This document shows positions 35,823 through 43,370 of a stretch of 64,000 nucleotides of DNA, one piece after another. The stretch lies in NCBI GenBank assembly GCA_021802645.1, contig JAJZRO010000003.1, positions 1-64,000 on the forward strand, given 5' to 3'. The stretch comes from Deltaproteobacteria bacterium. Lineage in GTDB: Bacteria; Desulfobacterota; Desulfobulbia; Desulfobulbales; Desulfurivibrionaceae. A model generated the notes under the pieces. That model ran no database searches, was not told the origin of the DNA, and was given only the letters and a program-made list of their open reading frames with translations. Position 1 is the first letter of the stretch. Each line of letters begins with the position of its first letter. The position numbers and the translations under genes were made by a program.

Positions 35823-36851
35823 ATGGCTGCACCCCATAAAAAGGAAAAAGGGGCCGACAATCTGAGCGGCCCGGAAAAGGCCGCCATCTTTCTGCTTACC
35901 GTGGGCGAAGAGTTCACCGCCCAGGTCTTCCAGCGACTCGATCCCGAGGAGATCAAACTGGTCGGCCGCCAGATGGCCAAGATCGACAAGATCGAACGGG
36001 AAGATCTGGAGGGGCTGCTCAAGGAGTTCAAGGCCGACACCGGCGACACCGACCTCTTCCTCTCCGGCAACGAGATGCTGGAACAGGCGGTCAAAAGGGC
36101 GCTTTCCTCGGAAAAGGCGCAGGAGATCCTGGAGGACATCCGGTCCGACTGGAAACTCACCCTCTTCCAGAAGGCGCGCAAGCTGGAACCCAAGGTGTTG
36201 GTCAATTTCCTGCGCAACGAGCATCCGCAGACCGTGGCGTTGGTGCTGGCGGTGCTCGATCATACCCAGGCGGCCCAGATCCTCGCTGAGTTCCCGGAAG
36301 ACAACCAGGTGGAAATCGTCATGCGCATGGCCGAACTCGACAAGGTGAGTCCGGAGATTCTGGTTGACGTCGATCGGGTGTTGCAGGACGAACTGCTGTC
36401 GGTGGAGGGCATGGAAGGGCAGCGATTGGGCGGGGTCGAGGCGGTGGCCGAGATCCTCAACAACGCCGACCGGGCCGTGGAGGCCTCCATCCTGGAAGGG
36501 GTCGAGGAGCAGCGCGAGACCCTGGCCGACGAGATCCGGCGGCTGATGTTCGTCTTCGAGGATCTCATCAATGTGGACAATCGCGGCATCCAGTCGGTCC
36601 TGAAGGAGGTCAGCACCGACGACCTCAAGGTATCGCTCAAGATCGCCTCCGACGAACTCAGGGAAAAGATCTTCAGCTGCATGTCCACCCGCGCCGTGGA
36701 GATGCTCAAGGAAGACATGGAGATCATGGGGCCGACCCGCGTCAAGGACGTCGAGGCGGCGCAGCAGAATATCATCAAGATCGCGAAACGCCTCGAGCAG
36801 GAAGGCAAGATCCAGCTCATGCAGGGTGGCGGGGAGGACGAATTTGTCTAA
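35823..36851 (+). CDS. fliG: flagellar motor switch protein FliG
   Basis: A 342-residue rotor protein that receives torque from MotA. The N-terminal domain (SGPEKAAIFLLTVGEE) binds FliF, the middle domain has the EHPQT motif (NEHPQTVALVLAVL), and the C-terminal domain carries the charged torque helix (SDELREKIFSCMSTRAVEML). It overlaps fliH. Confidence 0.97.
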   Translation: MAAPHKKEKGADNLSGPEKAAIFLLTVGEEFTAQVFQRLDPEEIKLVGRQMAKIDKIEREDLEGLLKEFKADTGDTDLFLSGNEMLEQAVKRALSSEKAQEILEDIRSDWKLTLFQKARKLEPKVLVNFLRNEHPQTVALVLAVLDHTQAAQILAEFPEDNQVEIVMRMAELDKVSPEILVDVDRVLQDELLSVEGMEGQRLGGVEAVAEILNNADRAVEASILEGVEEQRETLADEIRRLMFVFEDLINVDNRGIQSVLKEVSTDDLKVSLKIASDELREKIFSCMSTRAVEMLKEDMEIMGPTRVKDVEAAQQNIIKIAKRLEQEGKIQLMQGGGEDEFV

Positions 36852-37638
36852 GGTACTCAAGCTGCCCAAGGATGCGGCGCCGGACTCCCAGCCTGCCCAG
36901 GCCAAGACGTTGCGGGGCCGGATGGCGGGCCTGCCCAAATCCGATGAATTTCTCTCGCTCACCGAGTTTTGGCAGCACGGTGGCGCGCCAGCCGGCTCAC
37001 TCAAGACGCGCCCGCCCGAGATTCGCGACGAGCGCGAACGGGCTCGTCAGCAGGCCGAGGAGATCATCAGACAGGCGCAGGTCGAGGCCGGCCGCATCGA
37101 GCAGGAGGCCCATGATCGCGGTTTTGCCAAGGGCGAGGCCGAGGGCCGGGCCGCAGGCAGACAGGAATATGAGGCGCAGGTGCAGCAGCTCGCCGCCTTT
37201 GTCGAGACGCTCCAGCAGCAGCGGGCCGAGGTTCTCGGCCGCTACGAGCGGGAGATGTTCACCCTCATCACCACCATGGTGGACCGCCTGGTCGCCCATG
37301 AGGTCGCGGTCAATCCCCTGGTGATCCAGGCCTGCCTCAAGCAGGCCATGACCTTCGTGGTGGAGAATTCGCTGGTGAAGGTGCATCTCCACCCGGATGA
37401 CCTGCACCGGATCAAGGAGATCAGCCTGGAGAACCCCGGCCTGTTCGAGGGCAAGAACCGGGTGCAGCTGGTGGAGGACCCCGCCATCGGCCAGGGTGGT
37501 TGCCTGCTCAAGACCAGTTTCGGGGAGGTCGATGCCACCCTGGAAAGCTGCAAGGCGAAGCTCTACGAGGCGGTGGAGCAGGCCTTTCTGGCGGCGCTGG
37601 CTGCCGATGCCGCTGCGGGCGGGACACCGCCTGCCTGA
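36844..37638 (+). CDS. fliH: flagellar assembly protein FliH
   Basis: A 264-residue cytoplasmic regulator of the FliI ATPase. A charged coiled coil with Gly-containing helix repeats (about 60-120) is followed by the conserved C-terminal domain (VHLHPDDLHRIKEI, DPAIGQGGCLLKTSFGEVDATLE). TTG at 36844 follows GGGGAGG at five bases and overlaps the fliG stop; GTG at 36826 is an alternative with a poorer site. Confidence 0.9.
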   Translation: MSKVLKLPKDAAPDSQPAQAKTLRGRMAGLPKSDEFLSLTEFWQHGGAPAGSLKTRPPEIRDERERARQQAEEIIRQAQVEAGRIEQEAHDRGFAKGEAEGRAAGRQEYEAQVQQLAAFVETLQQQRAEVLGRYEREMFTLITTMVDRLVAHEVAVNPLVIQACLKQAMTFVVENSLVKVHLHPDDLHRIKEISLENPGLFEGKNRVQLVEDPAIGQGGCLLKTSFGEVDATLESCKAKLYEAVEQAFLAALAADAAAGGTPPA

Positions 37639-37647
37639 GTTGCCGCC

Positions 37648-38985
37648 ATGGACCTTGCCCGCGCCATCCATACCGCCGAACAGGCCCCCCTCATCTCCGT
37701 GGGCGGCCGGGTCAATCAGGTCATCGGCATGGTCATCGAGAGCGAGGGCCCCGGCATCCCGGTGGGCAGCATTTGCGAGGTCGAGGTCTTCAAGGGGGCG
37801 GCCCGGGTGCCGGCCGAAGTGGTCGGTTTCCGGGAGGGGCGGGTGCTGCTGATGCCGCTCGGCGAGATGCGCGGCATCGAACCTGGTAGCGCCATCCGGC
37901 TGGTTGGCGGCCAGGCCAGCGTGCCGGTCTCCCAGAGCCTGCTCGGCCGGATCATCGACGGACTGGGTCGTCCCATGGACGACAAGGGGCCGCTCAACGT
38001 GGATCAGGTGTATCCCCTCTACGCCGAGCCGCTCAATCCCATGACCCGCGAACGCATTCTCCAGCCGGTCGATGTCGGGGTGCGGGCGATCAACGGCCTG
38101 CTCACCCTGGGCAAGGGCCAGCGCATCGGCATCCTCGCCGGCTCCGGCGTGGGCAAATCGACCCTGCTTGGCATGATCGCCCGCCATACTGCGGCGGACA
38201 TCAGCGTCATCGCGCTGATCGGCGAGCGTGGCCGCGAGCTGAAGGACTTCATCGAGCGCGATCTCGGCCCCGAGGGGTTGGCCCGCTCGGTGGTGGTGGT
38301 GGCCACCTCCGACCAGCCGCCGCTGGTGCGCATGCGCGGCGCCTACTTGGCCATGGCCATTGCCGAATATTTCCGCGATCTCGGCCGCGACGTCATCATG
38401 ATGATGGATTCGGTGACCCGCTTTGCCATGTCGAGCCGCGAAGTGGGGCTGGCCATCGGCGAACCGCCCACCTCCCGCGGCTATACCCCGTCGGTCTTCG
38501 GGCAGTTGCCCAAACTGTTGGAACGGGCCGGTACCTGCGTCGGCAAAGGCAGCATCACCGGCATCTACACCGTGCTGGTCGAAGGCGACGACATGAACGA
38601 GCCCATCGCCGATGCGGTGCGCTCCATCGTCGATGGCCATATCATCCTGAGCCGCGACCTGGCGAGCCGGGGCCATTATCCCTCCATCGAGGTCATGGGC
38701 AGCGTCAGCCGCTGCATGGGCGACGTGGTGTCGAAGGAGCAGGTCACCTTGTCCCACCGCTTCCTGGAGGTGATGGCCACCTACCGTCGCTCCGAGGATC
38801 TCATCAACATCGGCGCCTATGCCAAGGGCAGCAACCCGAAGATCGACAGCGCCATCGAGATGATCGACCGGTTGAACGGTTACCTCCGCCAGCCGGTGGA
38901 GGAGAAGGTGGGGCTGGCGGACAGCGTGGGCCAGCTGCGGGAACTCTTCGGTGCCGGCATCGCGCCAGTGGCGCCGGGCCAGTGA
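37648..38985 (+). CDS. fliI: flagellum-specific ATP synthase FliI
   Basis: A 445-residue F1-beta-like ATPase of the flagellar export gate. Walker A is AGSGVGKSTLLGM, Walker B is VIMMMDSVTRFA, and the export ATPase signature PPTSRGYTPSVFGQLPKLLER is present. Normal length. Confidence 0.97.
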   Translation: MDLARAIHTAEQAPLISVGGRVNQVIGMVIESEGPGIPVGSICEVEVFKGAARVPAEVVGFREGRVLLMPLGEMRGIEPGSAIRLVGGQASVPVSQSLLGRIIDGLGRPMDDKGPLNVDQVYPLYAEPLNPMTRERILQPVDVGVRAINGLLTLGKGQRIGILAGSGVGKSTLLGMIARHTAADISVIALIGERGRELKDFIERDLGPEGLARSVVVVATSDQPPLVRMRGAYLAMAIAEYFRDLGRDVIMMMDSVTRFAMSSREVGLAIGEPPTSRGYTPSVFGQLPKLLERAGTCVGKGSITGIYTVLVEGDDMNEPIADAVRSIVDGHIILSRDLASRGHYPSIEVMGSVSRCMGDVVSKEQVTLSHRFLEVMATYRRSEDLINIGAYAKGSNPKIDSAIEMIDRLNGYLRQPVEEKVGLADSVGQLRELFGAGIAPVAPGQ

Positions 38986-39003
38986 TAGCAGGGTAGGTAA
39001 GCG

Positions 39004-39459
39004 ATGGCGTATACCTTTCGGCTCGAATCGGTCCTCAACTATCGGCGCAACCTGGAAGAAGTTGCCCAGCAGCAATTGGCGCGGGAACAGGTGGTGCTGG
39101 ACGGCTACCGGGAGGAGTTGGTGCGGCTCGAGGCGGAGTTGGTCCGATTCGTGGAGGAGTTGGAGCAGCGCAAGCAAAAGGCCATGGTTGCCCCGCTCTA
39201 TTCCCTCTACATGCAGGCCATCGACCGCAAGGAGCGGGATATCGCCCGGCAGCAGCAGGTGATCGCCGCCCAGATCAATGCGGTGGAACAGGCGCGACAG
39301 GCGCTGGTCGAGCGGGTGAAGGATCGCAAGGTGATGGAAAAGGCCCGCGAACGGGATCAGGAAAAATATCTCCGGGGCGTCTTGCAACAGGAGCAGAAGG
39401 CGAGCGACGAGCAGATGGTGCTCCGCTTTCATCGGCATGGGAGCCGATTGTCCCGGTAA
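39004..39459 (+). CDS. fliJ: flagellar export protein FliJ
   Basis: A 151-residue protein that is an antiparallel coiled coil over nearly its whole length, starting with the typical FRLESVLNYRRNLEE. It acts as stalk and chaperone escort with FliI. Position after fliI is standard. Confidence 0.93.
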   Translation: MAYTFRLESVLNYRRNLEEVAQQQLAREQVVLDGYREELVRLEAELVRFVEELEQRKQKAMVAPLYSLYMQAIDRKERDIARQQQVIAAQINAVEQARQALVERVKDRKVMEKARERDQEKYLRGVLQQEQKASDEQMVLRFHRHGSRLSR

Positions 39460-39470
39460 GGAGGTGTGGC

Positions 39471-39992
39471 ATGGAACACCCTGAACAACCCAGAAAACGG
39501 CGGCGGATCGGCATCTTTGTGATGGGGCTGGTGCTGGGAGTGCTTCTTGCCGCGGCCATTCCGTTCGGGTTCGGCCAGACCGCCAAGAAGGTGGAGAATC
39601 CGACCTCGGACGATCTTGCCAAGGCCAACGAGTTGCAGGAAAGGGAAAAGGCCGTGGCGGCCAAGGAAAAGGAGGTCGCCGAAAAGGAGACCGAGCTGAA
39701 GGCCCGGCAGCAGGAGACGGATGACAAACTGAACAAGCTCCTTGCCGTGCAGAACGACCTCAAGGCCAAGCTGGATGAATTGAAGGTGACCAAGACCCAG
39801 CAGTTCAACAACCTTATGAAGATCTATGCCGCCATGAGCCCCTCCAAGGTGGCGCCGCTCTTGAATAAGATGGAGGACAACGAGGCGCTGGAGGTGTTGC
39901 AAGGGCTCAAGACCGACCAGGTGGCCAAGATCATGCCCAAACTCGAGCAGGACAAGGCGGTGCGCTTAAGCCGCATGCTTGGCCTGCTGTAG
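39471..39992 (+). CDS. MotE-like protein
   Basis: A 173-residue membrane-anchored periplasmic protein. An N-terminal TM helix (about 14-35) is followed by a highly charged coiled coil (45-105) and a conserved MgtE-N-like domain (MKIYAAMSPSKVAPLLNKM...). The same layout, after fliJ, is seen in MotE, the chaperone of the MotC stator stabiliser. No motC is seen in the window. Last gene of the first flagellar unit. Confidence 0.85.
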   Translation: MEHPEQPRKRRRIGIFVMGLVLGVLLAAAIPFGFGQTAKKVENPTSDDLAKANELQEREKAVAAKEKEVAEKETELKARQQETDDKLNKLLAVQNDLKAKLDELKVTKTQQFNNLMKIYAAMSPSKVAPLLNKMEDNEALEVLQGLKTDQVAKIMPKLEQDKAVRLSRMLGLL

Positions 39993-40082
39993 CAAGGCAT
40001 TCTTGTAGGCCCATCCCTGCCGGATCGCTGGCCCGCAACCGATCGACTAGGCCGCTGGCTCAACGAAGAAAGGATGTGCTGT

Positions 40083-41255
40083 TCAAGGGGTAGCCTTTAC
40101 CGGATCGCACCGTCCGCGTTTCGGATCGAGCCTGATCGTCTCGCCCAGACCGCCTCGGCAGGCGCGTTCACAGCTCGCCTTGTCGTCATAGTACGGCGTT
40201 GGTGTAGGCTTTTTGTCGATACACTTCCACTTACACTCGGACTTCAGCTTGTCAAGAATCGGCTTGATCGCCTGCTGTCCGGCTTCATAAGCTTCGACTT
40301 CTTCCTGCGCCAGATCGGCGGCGGTGCTCATTGTTCTGGTACCGGCTTGAAGTTCAGCTGTAACCTTGATGTGATAGTTTTCGTGGGCGATGACATCGTC
40401 CACCAACCCCTGACACGCTGCCTGTTTCGCGAACTGTTCCAGCGCCTTTGGATCGATTTGCCGCTGATTGTTCGGATCGGGGGTGACCGTCATGCTGGCG
40501 GTGTAGCCCATGTCCTTGCTGAACTCGTTCCGCAACTGTCCATGCCGCCATGAGTCGTAGTCGGCAAATTGCCGGGAGAGGACGCTCGGTGGAGGATTGC
40601 GCCCGAAATTCTTGTACTCTTCAAGCTGCTTTTTGTATGCATCCGCTTGCTTTCTGAAGCGCCCCTGGAGGTAAGCATTGTCTTTAGCCGCACGCTCAAG
40701 AGCTTCTATGTTTCGGCAGTTGCACGCCTTGAGTTTGTGCTTGCTGGTGGTAGGGTCAGGTTTCGGCTGATGGGCAGCATTGATTTCCGCAGCCTGGCCA
40801 CGAGAGACCGGGACGTCGGATACGTTGCCCGGCTGTGGATCGGAGGTCTTCTGCGGGCCGGTCGATCCGCACGCGGCGGTCTCTCTCACCCATAATGAGG
40901 TGCCCGCTCCTTCACTGCCGCCAAGCGCCTTGAAGGGAAGCGTAAGGTTACACCCTTCCAGAGTGAACGGCTGACTGAACGCCTGCCACACCATTTCGGC
41001 GAACTGGATGGTAATGACCTGCCCGCCGATCCAGAACGAACCGCTGTCTGTGACCGTTTCCCCAGGCTGCATCGCCCGCATAGAGACGCTTCCGGCGTTG
41101 ACGCCCTGAAAGGTTATGGTAACGACAGCCTGCTTTTTCGGAGTGTTGCCATCGGAATCTTTCACCAGACGGTACGTACCGTCTATTCCGGCAGCAAAGG
41201 CGACTTCAGCGGAGATCGCAGCAAGAAAAACAGCGGCGCGGATCCATCCCATCAT
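40083..41255 (-). CDS. secreted HExxH (zincin-like) protein of unknown function
   Basis: About 390 residues. A signal peptide (about 1-22, MMGWIRAAVFLAAISAEVAFA) precedes a beta-rich domain (about 25-135), a Pro/Ser linker, a helical middle part and a Cys-rich end. HENYH at about 291-295 matches the HExxH zinc motif, and EEVEAYEAG lies 23 residues after it, where a third ligand could be. The ATG at 41255 follows GGAGGG at seven bases; a longer frame to 41336 has no such site. Lower GC than the flagellar genes and on the opposite strand, so it is probably acquired. Enzyme activity is inferred only. Confidence 0.75.
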   Translation of the reverse strand: MMGWIRAAVFLAAISAEVAFAAGIDGTYRLVKDSDGNTPKKQAVVTITFQGVNAGSVSMRAMQPGETVTDSGSFWIGGQVITIQFAEMVWQAFSQPFTLEGCNLTLPFKALGGSEGAGTSLWVRETAACGSTGPQKTSDPQPGNVSDVPVSRGQAAEINAAHQPKPDPTTSKHKLKACNCRNIEALERAAKDNAYLQGRFRKQADAYKKQLEEYKNFGRNPPPSVLSRQFADYDSWRHGQLRNEFSKDMGYTASMTVTPDPNNQRQIDPKALEQFAKQAACQGLVDDVIAHENYHIKVTAELQAGTRTMSTAADLAQEEVEAYEAGQQAIKPILDKLKSECKWKCIDKKPTPTPYYDDKASCERACRGGLGETIRLDPKRGRCDPVKATP

Positions 41256-41372
41256 TTCGAATCCCTCCAACGAAGGGGTTGGCCTTTGCGGCGACGCAAG
41301 GCCAGAGGGCAATTGAACTCTCCACCCATCTCCCACTCGCGACCGCGTTAGTCTTAGCCCGCGAGGAGTGCA

Positions 41373-41465
41373 AAGGAACGTTGGGGTAAGGGGCGGCGGG
41401 CGCGAAGCGCGGAGGGAACCTGCAAGCGCAGCTTGCGGGCGGTCCCATTTGCCGAGAGGTTAGGC
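41373..41465 (-). repeat. attC-like site 1
   Basis: On the minus strand GCCTAAC (41465-41459) opens the site four bases after the cassette ORF. It contains GACCGCC, the hairpin GCAAGCTGCGCTTGC and the CCGCGCTTCGCG stem. The far core GTTCCTT keeps only GTT, which suggests a junction with non-cassette DNA. The inner part is closely similar to attC-like site 2. Confidence 0.65.
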
Positions 41466-41469
41466 ATCG

Positions 41470-42126
41470 TTATTCGAAGGCGAAAATAGAATAGTCCACT
41501 CGCATGTTGCCCGTAAGGTCCGGGACATCATCCTTCTTTCGCTCGCCATGCAAATAGTGCTCCCGCTTATTCAATGACATGTAAAGTATTCCTAACTGGT
41601 CATCCCTGTTCTTTTTGAGAATTCCGGCGGCAACCGTAGTCAAGAACTTCGAGACGGCAACCCCAGCCGCAAAGGCTGGGTTGCTTGCGCCGACGACCAG
41701 GGTTGCTAGGTTCGAAACGAAGCCATCGAATTCGGCGTGGTTGACGATGGAGTCGAGTTCCTCACCAATCATTCGAACGTTATCGTCACCCTCGGCGGCG
41801 ATAAGGCACCAGTTGAAATCTTCTGGAATTGTCTTGGATTGGTGCAATACATATCCCGTATCGCCGAAGGTGAGCACCGCATCGTCTTTGACGTTGTCAA
41901 TTTCTGTGAGAATCCGAGCGGATGCGACTTGTTGAATTGCCTTGGTGAGCAACTGCCGTTTCTTGATTGGGTCGGTTTCGACGACCCAGGCATCTAGCGA
42001 AGGAATCTCTGCATCCGTGGTGACAAAACTAACCAGTTTGACTTGTGCGAGGTCGCGCTTGAAGAATAGGAAAGCGTTCTCGTGATTATCGGAGATGCGA
42101 AGTTTATTGATTCGAAAATAGAACAT
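41470..42126 (-). CDS. cassette-encoded hypothetical protein
   Basis: A 218-residue protein that I do not recognise. The N-terminus (MFYFRINKLRISDNHENAFL) looks like a beta-rich domain; one hydrophobic segment at about 145-170 is Ala/Gly/Val-rich and may insert in a membrane. No signal peptide and no catalytic motif are seen. A strong GAGGAGG site precedes the ATG. It sits between two attC-like sites, as a normal cassette ORF does, and its codon use is more AT-rich than the flanking flagellar genes. Confidence 0.75.
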   Translation of the reverse strand: MFYFRINKLRISDNHENAFLFFKRDLAQVKLVSFVTTDAEIPSLDAWVVETDPIKKRQLLTKAIQQVASARILTEIDNVKDDAVLTFGDTGYVLHQSKTIPEDFNWCLIAAEGDDNVRMIGEELDSIVNHAEFDGFVSNLATLVVGASNPAFAAGVAVSKFLTTVAAGILKKNRDDQLGILYMSLNKREHYLHGERKKDDVPDLTGNMRVDYSIFAFE

Positions 42127-42194
42127 GGCTTCCTCCTCTGGTTAGTTGTGGGTACGGCAAAGCAATTTCGTTCACGATGAGGGGCGAAGACGGT

Positions 42195-42292
42195 GCCTAA
42201 TGTTGAGGTAGCCGGCCCCCGGAGCGCGTAGTGCGGAGGATACGGGCAAGCGCAGCTTGCAGGCGGTCCGGGTTGACACTGAGAAGTTAGGT
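42195..42292 (-). repeat. attC-like site 2
   Basis: On the minus strand ACCTAAC (42292-42286) and ATTAGGC (42201-42195) are the inverse and direct core ends. Between them are CCCGGACCGCC, the hairpin GCAAGCTGCGCTTGC and the complementary GGGGGCCGG arm. Length 98 bases, within the usual attC range. Confidence 0.72.
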
Positions 42293-42302
42293 TTCGGGAC
42301 GT

Positions 42303-42818
42303 TCATTTAAAGGCCATGTAGAACGGAAAACCCGCGGTGCACAGAATAAGCAAGCTTGAGAAGACGCTGGGTTGAAAGTGCGGTGCGCAAGACCGTATAT
42401 AGATAACGAATAGCAATATCGGCCACATAGCAAACATGGCGGCATTGATAGCAGAGCGACTAGAAGTAAGGCCGATCAATGACGGGACAAAGAATGACAG
42501 CGAGGCAAAAAGAAGAGATGCCAGGCTGCCAAGAAGCATGATGAGGCCTTCTGGCGTGTGAAGGATTGGGCCACGGAATAGAGCCGACAGTGGTTCGCCA
42601 TGCCAGCCAAGATCATTCGCTGTTTTTAGAGCAGGATTGGATTCGCGTTGTGCAGTAGAGCGTAGGTTGTGCGTAAAGAAGATGAGAAGCGCGACAAAGC
42701 CAACCGTAAGAAGAAGGCCATACCAATCGCGGTTGGAAAACGCTGTGAATAACCCAAATGCCGCAATTGGCGCCAGTAGCGCGATGCCGATGTAGCCAAT
42801 GGTGCGCGGAAGGCTCAT
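42303..42818 (-). CDS. cassette-encoded hypothetical membrane protein
   Basis: A 171-residue integral membrane protein with about five hydrophobic helices (8-28, 33-50, 88-112, 122-143, 150-170) and no recognised family. It starts at 42818 after a TAGGTAGG site and stops 10 bases before attC-like site 2. Lower GC than the surrounding chromosome. Function unknown. Confidence 0.72.
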   Translation of the reverse strand: MSLPRTIGYIGIALLAPIAAFGLFTAFSNRDWYGLLLTVGFVALLIFFTHNLRSTAQRESNPALKTANDLGWHGEPLSALFRGPILHTPEGLIMLLGSLASLLFASLSFFVPSLIGLTSSRSAINAAMFAMWPILLFVIYIRSCAPHFQPSVFSSLLILCTAGFPFYMAFK

Positions 42819-42906
42819 AGAAACCTACCTATTGATATTAACGGCTTTTCCACTTTTAATTGAGGCTATCACTGGTTCCATTCCCTGTCAATCGGAATGA
42901 GTCAAA

Positions 42907-42913
42907 ACCTAAC
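42907..42913 (-). other. integron core site at the cassette array border
   Basis: Read on the minus strand this is GTTAGGT, matching the GTTRRRY core where cassettes join. It precedes the first cassette gene by about 90 bases. The sequence beyond it is not recognised as attI or attC. Confidence 0.5.
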
Positions 42914-43289
42914 GCGTTTTGTCTCGCAGAGCGGGCGGGAATTCTATGGAATCTGCGTGAAGTGCTTCCCTTGCCCATCGCGGCGGCGACGCCACCGCCC
43001 CGGCAACCGGACCATGATGCCATGCCGGACGTCATGGATCGGAAATGCCCGAAGCCGGTAAGAAGCGGCTGAGCAGAAGCTCCCTGAATACCCTCTGACG
43101 GGGGCTGCGGTTACTTCGCGTCTGCTCCTCTCGCCGTTTTTTCCTCCTGGCTCCCTTTCTTCTTCCCGACACCCGGCAAAATCGTCCGGGTACCCTGTAC
43201 TTTCCTCTTAGCCGTGTTCGCGGTCCATTGCCGTATTCCCTTACTCCCACCACGGTTTTCCGTTATGGTCCAGTGGCTGTTTTTGGCTC
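42914..43289. other. gene-free stretch before the fliK promoter
   Basis: No coding region, attI or integrase remnant could be recognised. GC content rises to the chromosomal level here, so this is probably the native flank of the insertion. Confidence 0.45.
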
Positions 43290-43305
43290 TGGCACACCTC
43301 TTGCT
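43290..43305 (+). promoter_or_regulatory. sigma-54 promoter of the fliK operon
   Basis: TGGCAC (43290-43295), five bases, TTGCT (43301-43305), with GG and GC 10 bases apart: a full -24/-12 match. Start of transcription would be about 55 bases before fliK. Confidence 0.9.
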
Positions 43306-43370
43306 TAAACGGGGTGCAAACGCCTCAATACGATGGTTTCGATTCTTAACCAGCAAAACGAGGAGCAACG

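Larger units (their letters stand above)
41379..42913 (-). mobile_element. integron gene-cassette pair without integrase (CALIN-like)
   Basis: Two minus-strand genes (41470-42126, 42303-42818) are each followed within 4-10 bases by an attC-like site starting with GCCTAAC or ACCTAAC on the minus strand. The array is preceded by a lone core site GTTAGGT (minus, 42907-42913). The genes have lower GC than the flanking flagellar operons. No integron integrase is found in the window. Boundaries are inferred from the core sites. Confidence 0.7.

Noticed and set aside
36997-39438. 813-codon open frame opposite fliH-fliI-fliJ
   Set aside because: Antisense of conserved flagellar genes, no recognisable motif.
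40083-41336. HExxH gene as a third cassette
   Set aside because: No attC-like site follows its stop at 40083; the sequence to the left has no GTTRRRY core.
41346-41353. GTTAGTC as an integron core site
   Set aside because: Does not fit GTTRRRY and lies outside the stem structure shared by the two attC-like sites.
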